Positions 1-8,310 of a DNA stretch of 64,000 nucleotides are shown one piece after another. Numbering within the stretch: the stretch's first letter is position 1; every line of letters starts with the position of its first letter. This DNA comes from Streptomyces bottropensis ATCC 25435. Lineage in GTDB: Bacteria; Actinomycetota; Actinomycetes; Streptomycetales; Streptomycetaceae. A program made the position numbers and the translations under genes. A model generated the notes under the pieces. It was not told where the DNA came from. It was given only the letters and a program-made list of their open reading frames with translations, and did no database searches. The DNA lies in the NCBI RefSeq assembly GCF_000383595.1, contig NZ_KB911581.1, positions 7,709,519 through 7,773,518 of the forward strand. Reading direction: 5' to 3'.

Positions 1-1020
1 GACTCACCCCTCAGTGGCGTGACGCGCAATCCGTACGACCTCTCGCGTACGGCCGGGGGCTCCAGCGGGGGCGCCGCCGCGGCCGTCGCGCTCGGGGCCG
101 GGCCGCTGGCGCTGGGCACGGACGGGGGCGGCAGTGTGCGTATCCCGGCCGCGTTCTGCGGGGTGTTCGGGATGAAGCCGACGTACGGGCGGGTGCCGCT
201 GTATCCCGCGAGCGCGTTCGGCACGCTGTCCCATGTGGGGCCGCTGACCCGGGACGCGGCCGACGCCGCGCTGATGCTGGACGTCATCTCCGGGCCCGAC
301 GCGCGGGACTGGTCCGGGCTCGGACCGCCCTCCGGTTCCTTCGTGGACGCGCTCGACGGTGGGGTGCGGGGGCTGCGGGTGGCGTACTCGGCGTCGCTGG
401 GCGGGCAGGTCGCGGTGCGGCCCGGCGTCGCGCGCGCCGTGCGGCGGGCGGTGGAGGGGCTCGCCGGGCTCGGCGCGTACGTCAGCGAGGCCGATCCCGA
501 CTTCTCCGATCCCGTCGCCGCGTTCCACACGCTGTGGTTCAGCGGGGCGGCTCGGGTGACGCAGCGGCTCGGGGCGGGGCAGCGGGGTCTGCTGGACCCC
601 GGGTTGCGGGAGGTGCGGGATCTCGGGGCGCGGCTGTCCGCGCTGGACTATCTGGCCGCGGTGGACGTGCGGATGGAGGTCGGGCGGCGGATGGGGGCGT
701 TCCATGAGCGGTACGACGTTCTTGTCACGCCTTCCCTGCCGGTGACCGCGTTCGAGGCGGGGGTGGAGGTGCCGGGGGGTTTCGGGGGGCGGCGGTGGAC
801 TGCCTGGACGCCGTTCACGTATCCGTTCAATCTGACGCAGCAGCCTGCGGCGAGTGTGCCGGTGGGGGTGGATGAGGCTGGGTTGCCTGTGGGGGTGCAG
901 GTGGTGGCGGCTCGGTATCGGGACGATCTGGTGTTGCGGGTGGCTCATGCGTTGTACGGGGCGGGGGTTGCCGGGGTGGGGGTGGGGGTGACGGGCGCCG
1001 TCGGTTCGTCGGGGGGTTGA
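1..1020 (+). CDS. Amidase-signature family amidase, 3' part
   Basis: The gene enters from the left edge and stops at TGA 1018-1020; the true start lies outside. The reading frame is open from base 1, and the visible 339 residues hold the core of the amidase-signature fold. GGSSGG (about residues 19-24) carries the cis-Ser, and GTDGGGSVRIPAAFCG carries the Ser nucleophile. The catalytic Lys would lie in the missing N-terminus. The family hydrolyses amides (GatA, AtzF, urea amidolyase and similar); the substrate cannot be read from sequence. It faces the DUF3830 gene and sits beside an amino-acid/ectoine-type importer, so a catabolic amidase acting on an imported compound is a reasonable inference. 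Confidence 0.9.
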   Translation, partial: DSPLSGVTRNPYDLSRTAGGSSGGAAAAVALGAGPLALGTDGGGSVRIPAAFCGVFGMKPTYGRVPLYPASAFGTLSHVGPLTRDAADAALMLDVISGPDARDWSGLGPPSGSFVDALDGGVRGLRVAYSASLGGQVAVRPGVARAVRRAVEGLAGLGAYVSEADPDFSDPVAAFHTLWFSGAARVTQRLGAGQRGLLDPGLREVRDLGARLSALDYLAAVDVRMEVGRRMGAFHERYDVLVTPSLPVTAFEAGVEVPGGFGGRRWTAWTPFTYPFNLTQQPAASVPVGVDEAGLPVGVQVVAARYRDDLVLRVAHALYGAGVAGVGVGVTGAVGSSGG

Positions 1021-1090
1021 TGCGCCCCCGCCGCCCCTACCCGTCCCGCCCCAGGGGCTGCGCCCCTTCGACCCCCATGCGCCGGCCCGG

Positions 1091-1122
1091 TGGGGGCTGG
1101 TCGCGCAGTTCCCCGCGCCCCT
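1091..1122. repeat. Dispersed Streptomyces intergenic element, copy 1
   Basis: A GC-rich element reading GGGGCTGGTCGCGCAG then TTCCCCGCGCCCCT. It lies between the convergent amidase and DUF3830 genes. Related copies, direct or inverted, occur at 21980-22098, 26995-27025 and 63053-63300 in this window, always in gaps after gene ends. Confidence 0.7.
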
Positions 1123-1146
1123 GGAAGGCAGGGGCCGGCCCCGATG

Positions 1147-1650
1147 TCAGGCTCGGCGGAAGGTCAGGGTTTCGCCCTGGGCTCCCGTCCGCCAGAGATC
1201 GTTGCAGGCCTGGGCCATCTCGCGCAGGCCCTCGGTCACCTGGCCCCAGACGATGCCGGGTACCCAGCCCACGTCCCCGTTCAGCAGCAGGTTGTTGCGT
1301 TCGTAGAAGAGGGCCAGGTCGACGAGGGTCGCGTCGGGGCGGACGTCGCGGTCGTAGCCGTAGGCGCCGGTGGCCAGTTCCGTGCCGGCGAAGGAGAAGT
1401 AGCAGAGGTCGCCCGGGATGGGCGTGACCGTCGGGTTCTCCAGGGGCGGCTCGCGGTCGGCGAAGGGCGGGAAGAGGGCGTAGATCTCGTTGCGGGCGTA
1501 CTTGGCGTGGTAGACGTCGCCGGACAGGGGCAGCGCGTCCCACACCGCGGCGCAGGTGATCGGCGCGCGGTCGTCGAGCAGCAGGGCCGTGCAGCGGACC
1601 CCCCGCCGGTCGAGCGCGATCTCGATGTGCCGTTCCGCCGGTTCCGCCAC
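1147..1650 (-). CDS. DUF3830 family (cyclophilin-like fold) protein
   Basis: A cytosolic protein of about 167 residues that I recognise as DUF3830, a cyclophilin-like beta-barrel family of unknown reaction. Typical stretches are DRRGVRCTALLLDDRAP near the N-terminus and HAKYARNEIYALFPP in the middle. I place the start at GTG 1650 because GAGGAG sits six bases upstream; a GTG at 1674 would add eight residues and has no such site. It is divergent from the ehuB-type gene and convergent with the amidase. In actinobacteria DUF3830 genes often lie near amidases and ABC importers, so a role in using the imported substrate is likely but unproven. Confidence 0.72.
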   Translation of the reverse strand: MAEPAERHIEIALDRRGVRCTALLLDDRAPITCAAVWDALPLSGDVYHAKYARNEIYALFPPFADREPPLENPTVTPIPGDLCYFSFAGTELATGAYGYDRDVRPDATLVDLALFYERNNLLLNGDVGWVPGIVWGQVTEGLREMAQACNDLWRTGAQGETLTFRRA

Positions 1651-1772
1651 CGCAGCCTCCTCGCGTCGACACACCCGCCCCGCGCCTGCCCGGTATCCCG
1701 GGCTTCAACCCGCGCGTGAAGGACCGGAAAAGACCTGGCATACCCCCTGCCGCCTCGGGTAGCCGCGCGGCC

Positions 1773-2708
1773 ATGGCTCGATTGCACGCACACGACAGGA
1801 AAAGCCGACATCCCAGCAGACCCGGCATCCCCCGCCGCACCCTGCTCACCGGCACCGCCGCCCTGGTCGGCACGGGCGCGGTGGTGGGCGCGAGCAGTGG
1901 ATGCAGCCGGGTGGCCACCGCGGACACCGGCGACGGCGGGCAGCTCCTGCAGCAGCTGCGCGCCAAGGGCACCGTACGGCTCGGGATCGCCGGCGAGCAG
2001 CCGTACGGCTACATAGGCAAGGACGGCCAGGTCACCGGCTCCGCGCCGGCCATCGCGACCCGGATCTTCCGCAGACTGGGCGTCGATCACGTCGAACCGT
2101 TCCCCACCGAGTTCGGTTCGCTGATCTTCGGGCTCAACTCGCTGCAGTACGACGTGGTCGCCGCCGGCATGTACATCAACCCGGAGCGCTGTGACCAGGT
2201 GCTCTTCGCGGACCCGGAGTACCAGATGAAGGACGCCTTCATCGTGCCCAGGGGAAACCCGAAGAAGCTGCGCACCTACGCCGACATCGCCCGCACCGGC
2301 GCCCGGATGGCGACCGGCATCGGCTACGCGGAGATCGACTACGCCAAGGAGGCCGGGGTGAAGCACATCGACACCCTGCCGGACCAGCTGGCCGGTCTCC
2401 TCGCCGTCGAACAGGGGCGCGTCGACGTGTTCGCGGGCACCGCCGTCACGGTGCGGAACGTGGTCGAGCAGACCGGGAGCACGAAGGCGGAGGCGACCGA
2501 CGAGGTCACCCCGCTCGTGGACGGCAAGCCGGTCATCGACGTCGGCGGCTTCGCGTTCCGCATGCCCGAACGGAATCTGCGGGACGCCTTCAACCGCGAG
2601 CTGCACAAGATGAAGCGGAGCGGGGAGCTGCTGGAGGTCATGCGGCCCTTCGGGTTCACGAAGGACCAGATGACCGACATCAGGGCAGAGGAGAAGTGCC
2701 GCTCATGA
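1773..2708 (+). CDS. ehuB: Amino-acid/ectoine ABC transporter substrate-binding lipoprotein
   Basis: A periplasmic-binding-protein class 3 (SBP_bac_3) receptor. An N-terminal export signal contains a twin-arginine-like PRRTLLTG and a hydrophobic run ending in SSGC, a probable lipobox whose Cys would be lipid-anchored outside the membrane. The binding domain starts at GTVRLGIAGEQPYGY and runs to the C-terminus. The nearest family I recognise is EhuB (ectoine/hydroxyectoine binding); a polar amino acid is the alternative. ATG 1773 is preferred over GTG 1716 because it gives a normal-length signal peptide. The stop overlaps the next ATG (ATGA), so it is the first gene of a coupled four-gene operon. 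Confidence 0.8.
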   Translation: MARLHAHDRKSRHPSRPGIPRRTLLTGTAALVGTGAVVGASSGCSRVATADTGDGGQLLQQLRAKGTVRLGIAGEQPYGYIGKDGQVTGSAPAIATRIFRRLGVDHVEPFPTEFGSLIFGLNSLQYDVVAAGMYINPERCDQVLFADPEYQMKDAFIVPRGNPKKLRTYADIARTGARMATGIGYAEIDYAKEAGVKHIDTLPDQLAGLLAVEQGRVDVFAGTAVTVRNVVEQTGSTKAEATDEVTPLVDGKPVIDVGGFAFRMPERNLRDAFNRELHKMKRSGELLEVMRPFGFTKDQMTDIRAEEKCRS

Positions 2709-3613
2709 GCGCCTTGAACGACACGGCGCACATGAGCGCCGCCCACGAGGTGACCACCGCCGGGCCTGCCCATGAGGTCACCACCGCCGGGCTCCTCGAC
2801 GACTTCGCCTTCAGTTCGGGTCTGTGGGAGCTGCTGCTGCGCGGTGTGTGGATCACCGTCCAGCTGACCGTGTACGGCGCGGCCCTCGGCGCCGCCGTCG
2901 CCTTCGCCGTGGGCCTCGCCCGGCAGCACCGGCTGTGGGCCGTGCGGTTCGTGGCGGGCGTGTACTTCGAGATCTTCCGCGGCACCTCCGCCCTGGTCCT
3001 GATGATCTGGGTGTTCTTCGTGGTGCCGCTGACCCTCGGCTGGCAGCTCGTCCCGATGTGGGCCGCCGTGCTCACCCTGGGCTGCACCTACGGCGCGTAC
3101 GGCTCGGAGATCGTGCGGGGCGCGGTGGCCGCGGTGCCGGCGGCGCAGCGCGAGGCGGGGGTGGCGCTGAGCTTCACGCCCGCCCAGCGGATGCGCAAGA
3201 TCGTGCTGCCGCAGGCCTGGCCGGAGATGGTGCCGCCCTTCTGCAACCTGCTCATCGAGCTGCTGAAGGGCACCGCCCTGGTGTCCGTGCTCGGTGTCGC
3301 CGACACGACCTTCGCTGCCCAGTTGGTGCGCAACGCCACCGGGCAGAGCGCGCCGGTCTACACGGTGATCCTCGTCATGTACTTCCTCCTCGCCTTCGCC
3401 ATCACCCGGGTGATGCGGCAGGTCGAGCGGCGGGCCAAGGCCGGCGTCGGCCGGGCCCCCGCCAAGGGGGTCCCCGGGCCGCGCGCGGCCGTCACCGGAC
3501 GCCCGCAGGACCTGGCCGGAGCGGGCGCCGCAACCGGTGGTGCCGGAGCCGGTGCCGCAGCCGGTGGTGGCGGAGCGGCCTCGAAGACGTCGGCCCCCGG
3601 AGGTGCCTCATGA
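2705..3613 (+). CDS. ehuC: ABC transporter permease, EhuC type
   Basis: An inner-membrane permease of the HisM/GlnP family, with hydrophobic segments from about residue 40 and the EAA cytoplasmic loop around QREAGVALSFTPAQRMRKIVLPQA. The N-terminus has a short repeat (HEVTTAGPAHEVTTAGLL), and the C-terminus carries an Ala/Gly-rich tail of about 60 residues beyond the family domain. It starts at ATG 2705 inside the ehuB stop (ATGA); a GTG three codons upstream is less likely. It ends in ATGA overlap with the second permease, implying translational coupling and a heterodimeric channel. Confidence 0.82.
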   Translation: MSALNDTAHMSAAHEVTTAGPAHEVTTAGLLDDFAFSSGLWELLLRGVWITVQLTVYGAALGAAVAFAVGLARQHRLWAVRFVAGVYFEIFRGTSALVLMIWVFFVVPLTLGWQLVPMWAAVLTLGCTYGAYGSEIVRGAVAAVPAAQREAGVALSFTPAQRMRKIVLPQAWPEMVPPFCNLLIELLKGTALVSVLGVADTTFAAQLVRNATGQSAPVYTVILVMYFLLAFAITRVMRQVERRAKAGVGRAPAKGVPGPRAAVTGRPQDLAGAGAATGGAGAGAAAGGGGAASKTSAPGGAS

Positions 3614-4260
3614 CATGGAACTGGTCCACCCTGGGCGACTTCATGCCGGCCTTCCGCGACGGCATACTGGTCACTCTGCAAGCCCTGCTGTGGGGTGCGC
3701 TGCTCGCCTTCTCCCTCGGCCTGGTCTGGGCCCTCGCCCAGCGCTCGTCGCTGAAGGCGGTGCGCTGGCCGGTCAAGGCGGTCACGGAGTTCATCCGCAA
3801 CACCCCGCTGCTGGTGCAGCTGTTCTTCCTCTTCTACGTGCTGCCCGAGTGGGGCCTGACCCTGTCCGCGCTGGCCACCGGCGTGCTCGGTCTCGGGCTG
3901 CACTACTCGACGTACACCGCCGAGGTGTACCGCGCCGGTATCGACGGTGTGCCCGCCGGCCAGTGGGAGGCGGCGACCGCGCTCAGCCTGCCGCGCTCGC
4001 GCACCTGGACCGCGGTGATCCTGCCGCAGGCGCTGCGCCGGGTCGTGCCCGCGCTCGGCAACTACGTCATCGCGATGCTGAAGGACTCGCCGATGCTCAT
4101 GACCATCGGTGTGCTGGAGATGCTCGGCGAGGCCCGCCAGTTCGGCTCCCGGACCTTCCAGATGAACGAGGCCATCGTGACCGTCGGCATCGCCTTCATC
4201 GTCATCGCCTACCCCGCCTCCCTCCTCCTGCGAGCCCTGGAGCGTCGTCTTGTCCGCTGA
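3610..4260 (+). CDS. ehuD: ABC transporter permease, EhuD type
   Basis: The second permease, 216 residues, HisMQ-like. The N-terminus FRDGILVTLQALLWG leads into several membrane segments. The EAA loop reads EAATALSLPRSRTWTAVILPQA, and is the contact site for the ATPase. The start at ATG 3610 overlaps the preceding TGA, and its own stop lies eight bases inside the next gene. It pairs with the preceding permease to form the transmembrane channel. Confidence 0.84.
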   Translation: MTWNWSTLGDFMPAFRDGILVTLQALLWGALLAFSLGLVWALAQRSSLKAVRWPVKAVTEFIRNTPLLVQLFFLFYVLPEWGLTLSALATGVLGLGLHYSTYTAEVYRAGIDGVPAGQWEAATALSLPRSRTWTAVILPQALRRVVPALGNYVIAMLKDSPMLMTIGVLEMLGEARQFGSRTFQMNEAIVTVGIAFIVIAYPASLLLRALERRLVR

Positions 4261-5047
4261 CACCCCGCTGATGAACGAACCCGATTCCTCCGACGAGCGC
4301 GTGGCGGACACGAAGGAACTGATCCGCTTCGAGAACGTGACCAAACGATTCGGCAGCAACACCGTCCTCGACCGGCTGGACTTCTCGGTCGACGCCGGCA
4401 AGCACGTCACGCTGATCGGCCCGTCCGGCTCCGGCAAGACGACGATCCTGCGGCTGCTGATGACCCTCGCCAAGCCCGACGAGGGGAGGATCACCGTCGG
4501 CGGGCAGCAGCTGTACCCGGCGAGCGACAAGCAGTGCCGCGAGGTCCGCAAGAACATCGGGATGGTGTTCCAGCAGTTCAACCTCTTCCCCAACATGAAG
4601 GTGCTGCGCAACATCACCGAGGCGCCCGTCAACGTCCTCGGGCTGTCCAAGGACGAGGCCGAGGCGCGCGCCCGCGAGCTGCTCGACATGGTGGGGCTCG
4701 CCGACAAGTGCGACTCCTACCCGAGCCAGCTCTCCGGCGGACAGCAGCAGCGCGTGGCCATCGCGCGGGCGCTGGCGATGCGTCCGCAGGTGCTGCTCCT
4801 CGACGAGGTGACCTCCGCGCTCGACCCCGAGCTGGTCGCGGGCGTCCTCGACCTGCTCAGGGACATCGCGCGCACCACGGACATCACGATGCTCTGCGTG
4901 ACCCACGAGATGAACTTCGCCCGGGACATCTCCGATCAAGTTCTGATGTTCGATTCCGGCCAGGTGATCGAATCGGGCAGCCCCGAGAAGATCTTCGGCG
5001 ATCCGTCACACGAACGTACGCGCGAATTCCTCGGCGCGGTCATCTGA
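4250..5047 (+). CDS. ehuA: ABC transporter ATP-binding protein, EhuA type
   Basis: A polar-amino-acid-type ABC ATPase of 265 residues. Walker A GPSGSGKTT is at about residues 57-65, the Q-loop is VFQQFNLFPNM, the signature is LSGGQQQR, Walker B is VLLLDEVTSALDPE, and the switch His lies in CVTHEM. The likely start is TTG 4250, overlapping the ehuD stop; an in-frame ATG at 4271 is the alternative and keeps the whole domain. It powers import of the ligand caught by the lipoprotein encoded at 1773. Confidence 0.85.
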   Translation: MSADTPLMNEPDSSDERVADTKELIRFENVTKRFGSNTVLDRLDFSVDAGKHVTLIGPSGSGKTTILRLLMTLAKPDEGRITVGGQQLYPASDKQCREVRKNIGMVFQQFNLFPNMKVLRNITEAPVNVLGLSKDEAEARARELLDMVGLADKCDSYPSQLSGGQQQRVAIARALAMRPQVLLLDEVTSALDPELVAGVLDLLRDIARTTDITMLCVTHEMNFARDISDQVLMFDSGQVIESGSPEKIFGDPSHERTREFLGAVI

Positions 5048-5261
5048 CTACACCGAGTGAACGGGTGAACGCGTGGGAACATGCGAGGTCCGTCCGCCGG
5101 GCCATGCCCTCGGCATATGCCAGAGTGCTGGTCCGGCAGTTGGGAGGCGCGGGGTCGGGCGGAAATTCTCGTGAACAACCCCTCCGTGTACGCCCCTTGG
5201 GCCGTATCGTGGGAAACGGCAAGCTGTCCGAAAAACGGCCCGAGAAGCGCAGGGGGAAACC

Positions 5262-6020
5262 GTGGCGCTCAAGCACGAGCCGACCGCGCCGTACCACTCG
5301 GCCCAGGACGCCCTGCGCGTCCTGGAGACGGTGGCGCGGCACGCAGGTGGCGTCACCGACGCCGAGATCGCCCGTCGCACCGGCGTCGACAGTGAGCGGC
5401 TGACCGCGCTCCTGCGGATGCTGCGGCGCGAGGGGTATGTGGAGCAGACCACCGACGGCGCCTACGTCAGCGGTGCCGCACTCGCCCGGCTGGGCTCCAC
5501 GGAGGGTCATGACCAGGCCCTGCGCGAGCAGCTCCAGCACACCCTCGACCGGCTGCGCGACTCGGTGGGCGCCGCCGTCTACGTCACCCGCTATCTGGAC
5601 GGGGAGATCCAGGTCACCGGCTGGGCCGACAGCGCGGACACGCCCGCGGTCCACGAGTGGGTCGACTTCCGCTCCTCCGCCCACGCCACCGCCTTCGGCA
5701 AGGGCCTGCTGGGCCAGCTCGACCTCAACGGCCGGCGCGACCATCTCTCGCGCCACCGCCCGGCCCGGCTCACCGCCCGCACGATCACCAACGAGAAGGT
5801 GCTGCTGAGCAAGCTCGACGCGCAGACCCCCACGGTCCCGGTCCTCGACCTCCAGGAGTACGCGCCGGGCACGGTCTGCGCGGCCGTCCCCATCACCGCG
5901 GGCTCCGCCGTCGGCTGCCTCGCGCTGTCCCTCCCGCTGGAGCACGCGCACCGGCTGCGCGCGGCGGCGAACACGTTGAACCGGGGGGCGGCGCCGGTGC
6001 TGCTGTCGTTGGCGATCTAG
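5262..6020 (+). CDS. IclR family transcriptional regulator
   Basis: A 252-residue regulator with an N-terminal winged helix-turn-helix (DALRVLETVARHAGGVTDAEIARRTG...LLRMLRREGYVEQ, residues 15-65) and a C-terminal GAF-like effector domain (residues 80-250). GTG 5262 has AGGGGGA five bases upstream. The 214-bp gap after the importer contains no gene. Its position directly downstream suggests control of the importer, but no operator is recognisable. The effector is unknown. Confidence 0.85.
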   Translation: MALKHEPTAPYHSAQDALRVLETVARHAGGVTDAEIARRTGVDSERLTALLRMLRREGYVEQTTDGAYVSGAALARLGSTEGHDQALREQLQHTLDRLRDSVGAAVYVTRYLDGEIQVTGWADSADTPAVHEWVDFRSSAHATAFGKGLLGQLDLNGRRDHLSRHRPARLTARTITNEKVLLSKLDAQTPTVPVLDLQEYAPGTVCAAVPITAGSAVGCLALSLPLEHAHRLRAAANTLNRGAAPVLLSLAI

Positions 6021-6173
6021 CGGGGCCGGGCGACTCGTCGGTGATCCGCCGTCCACCGGTCGCCCGCCGCCCGTCGGAGATCCAGCTCACGTTTAAGTGG
6101 TCGAAGGCACCCCCGCGGACCAGGTAGTATTTTCTCTGTCGCCGGCCGCGAAAGCGCGAAGGCGACAGAGTCT

Positions 6174-6247
6174 GCGCCGCTAGCTCAGTTGGTTAGAGCA
6201 GCTGACTCTTAATCAGCGGGTCCGGGGTTCGAGTCCCTGGCGGCGCA
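6174..6247 (+). tRNA. tRNA-Lys (anticodon CTT)
   Basis: A complete cloverleaf of 74 nt. The acceptor arm GCGCCGC pairs with GCGGCGC before discriminator A6247; the D-arm is AGCTCAGTTGGTTAGAGC, the anticodon stem-loop is CTGACTCTTAATCAG, and the T-arm contains GGTTCGAGTCC. CCA is not encoded (A is followed by CAG). It is identical to the second copy at 17561. Confidence 0.97.
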
Positions 6248-6253
6248 CAGCAA

Positions 6254-6283
6254 GAAGGCCCCTCGCTCCGGCGAGGGGCCTTC
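6254..6283 (+). terminator. Hairpin terminator after tRNA-Lys
   Basis: A perfect 13-bp inverted repeat, GAAGGCCCCTCGC / GCGAGGGGCCTTC, with a four-base loop, seven bases after the tRNA. It may also end the facing response-regulator gene. Confidence 0.85.
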
Positions 6284-6327
6284 TGCGTGGCTCCTCCCTC
6301 CGCGGTTCTCCTCCTCCGCGCGTCACG

Positions 6328-6981
6328 TCACCCCCGCAGGTACGCCAGGACCGCCAGCACCCGACGGTGTGTGTCCTCGGCCGGTGGGAGGTCCAGCTTT
6401 CCCAGGATGTTGCCGATGTGCTTGCCGACGGCCGCCTCGGTGACGACGAGCTCGCGGGCGATCGCCCCGTTCGACCTGCCCTCGGCGACCAGCGCGAGCA
6501 CTTCCCGCTCGCGCGGGGTGAGCGCCGCCAGCGGATCACGCCGGCGCCGCAGCAGCTGCCGTACGACCTCGGGGTCGACGACCGTCCCCCCGGCCGCGAC
6601 CCGCTCCACCGCCTCCGCGAACTGCTCGACCTGGCCGATACGGTCCTTGAGGAGATAGCCGACGCCGGTGCCGTCTCCGGTGTCCAGCAGCTCGGCCGCG
6701 TAGGCCCGTTGGACGTACTGGCTGAGGACGAGGACGGGCAGGGCGGGGTTCGCGGCACGTAGGGCGAGGGCGGCGCGCAGGCCCTCGTCGGAGAGGCCGG
6801 GCGGCATCCGTACGTCGGTGACGACGAGGTCGGGAACGTACGACCGTACGGCCGTGATCAGCGACTCCGCGTCCCCGACCGCCGCGACGACCTCGTGCCC
6901 GAACCGGGTCAGGACACCTACGAGTCCTTCCCGCAGCAGCACGCTGTCCTCGGCGAGCACGATCTTCAGCGCTGCGGGCAC
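6328..6981 (-). CDS. NarL/LuxR-type response regulator
   Basis: 217 residues. The receiver domain has acidic E11/D12, phospho-acceptor D56 in LVVTDVRMP, and the Lys in YLLKDR. A C-terminal LuxR helix-turn-helix starts at LTPREREVLALVAEGRSNGAIAREL. GTG 6981 lies 16 bases inside the sensor-kinase gene, so the two are co-transcribed and coupled. The trigger and regulon are unknown. Confidence 0.9.
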   Translation of the reverse strand: MPAALKIVLAEDSVLLREGLVGVLTRFGHEVVAAVGDAESLITAVRSYVPDLVVTDVRMPPGLSDEGLRAALALRAANPALPVLVLSQYVQRAYAAELLDTGDGTGVGYLLKDRIGQVEQFAEAVERVAAGGTVVDPEVVRQLLRRRRDPLAALTPREREVLALVAEGRSNGAIARELVVTEAAVGKHIGNILGKLDLPPAEDTHRRVLAVLAYLRG

Positions 6982-8204
6982 GGGATCTCCAGGGACAGGA
7001 CGGTCGGGCCGCCGGCCGGGCTGTGGACGGACAGTGTCCCATCGAGCACGGCGAGCCGGTCGGCGAGTCCGGTGAGGCCGGTCCCCCGTGCGGGGTCGGC
7101 ACCGCCCGTCCCGTCGTCCTCCACCTCCAGCCGCAGCAGCCCGCCCGCGTGCCGTCCGACGATCCGGGCCCGACGGGCCCCGCTGTGCTTGGCGATGTTG
7201 GCGAGGGCCTCCCGGACCGCGAAGTACGCGGCGGACTCGACGGATTCGGCGAACCGGGGGAGGTCGACGTCCAGTCGCACGGGTACGGCGGACCGGTCGG
7301 CGGCGTCGGCGAGGGCCTCCGGGAGGCCGTAGTCGGCGAGGACCTGAGGGTGGATGCCGTGGATCAACTCGCGTAGTTCGCCCAGGACTTGTTCGGCCTC
7401 CTGGTGGGCGGCGGCCAACCGGCCGGCCAACTGCGGCGGGGCGTCGAGCCGGGCCAGGCCCAGGGTCATGCTCAGGGACACGAGCCGCTGCTGCGCCCCG
7501 TCGTGCAGATCCCGCTCGATCCTGCGCCGCTCGGCGTCGAAGGCCGCCACCAGCCGCGCCCGCGACCGCGTCACCTCGGCCAGCCGCCGTTCCGCCTCGG
7601 CCTCACTCGGGCCGAGCAGCAGCCGGGCGAGCGCGGCGCGGGCCCGCGCGTACTGGACGAGGGGCCACAGCAGGGCGAGGAGGAGGGCGACGCCGGCGAG
7701 CGTGCACAGCAGGGCCTGACCGTAGGAGTCGATCAGCCAGAGCTTGGCGATCCGCGCCTCCGGGCTCTCACTGCCGCCGGCCGCCAGCTGCGCGGGCGCC
7801 GCGATCATCGCGCCGGGCAGGCCCAGCGCCCCCGCCACCACGATCGCGTCCAGCGGCCACAGCACGAGGCCGAGGAGCCCGGTGTACGCCAGTTCGCGCC
7901 AGGTCGCCCGCTCGGCCAGCCGCAGCCGGGCCCACGCGGCGAGCCCGGGTTCGGCCGGGGTGACGTGCGGGTCGGGCGGTGACGGGGTGCGCGTCAGGGC
8001 CAGCCGCCGCCGTTCGAGCGCGCCGACGGGGATGCCCGACAGGACGGCCACCGCGAGCAGCGGCAGCCCGACCAGGACCGGCGCCAGGGCGAGTCCCAGG
8101 GCACCCAGAACCAGGAGCACCAGCAGCAGCGGGGCACCCACCAGCACGCCGCTGAGCAGATACGCCACCGCGCGCGGCACATCCCGTACGACCGTTCGGA
8201 TCAT
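6966..8204 (-). CDS. Two-component sensor histidine kinase (HisKA_3 type)
   Basis: A membrane kinase of 412 residues from ATG 8204 (MIRTVVRDVPRAVAYLL). The N-terminal half carries hydrophobic segments in a PspC/DUF-like sensor portion with no large extracellular domain. The dimerisation and phospho-acceptor helix reads RRRIERDLHDGAQQRL, with the acceptor His in DLHDG. The HATPase region shows REALANIAKHSGA (N-box) and GTGLTGLADRL (G-box). An upstream extension in the same frame is Pro/His-rich and unlikely to be translated. The kinase precedes and overlaps its regulator. Confidence 0.88.
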   Translation of the reverse strand: MIRTVVRDVPRAVAYLLSGVLVGAPLLLVLLVLGALGLALAPVLVGLPLLAVAVLSGIPVGALERRRLALTRTPSPPDPHVTPAEPGLAAWARLRLAERATWRELAYTGLLGLVLWPLDAIVVAGALGLPGAMIAAPAQLAAGGSESPEARIAKLWLIDSYGQALLCTLAGVALLLALLWPLVQYARARAALARLLLGPSEAEAERRLAEVTRSRARLVAAFDAERRRIERDLHDGAQQRLVSLSMTLGLARLDAPPQLAGRLAAAHQEAEQVLGELRELIHGIHPQVLADYGLPEALADAADRSAVPVRLDVDLPRFAESVESAAYFAVREALANIAKHSGARRARIVGRHAGGLLRLEVEDDGTGGADPARGTGLTGLADRLAVLDGTLSVHSPAGGPTVLSLEIPCPQR

Positions 8205-8310
8205 GGTCGTCACGGTAGGCGGGGGCGGTGGGGGGTGGCCATGGGGGTGGGGGGTGTTCGGAGGGTGGGGCTGGGTATACCTGCCCGTCGTCCCGCCCGC
8301 CACCACCCCC

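Noticed and set aside
6213..6758. Minus-strand frame ending in RRQGLEPRTR over the tRNA
   Set aside because: This peptide is the antisense translation of a tRNA and is a well-known false gene. The frame also lies antisense to the response regulator. The same applies to 17600-17957.
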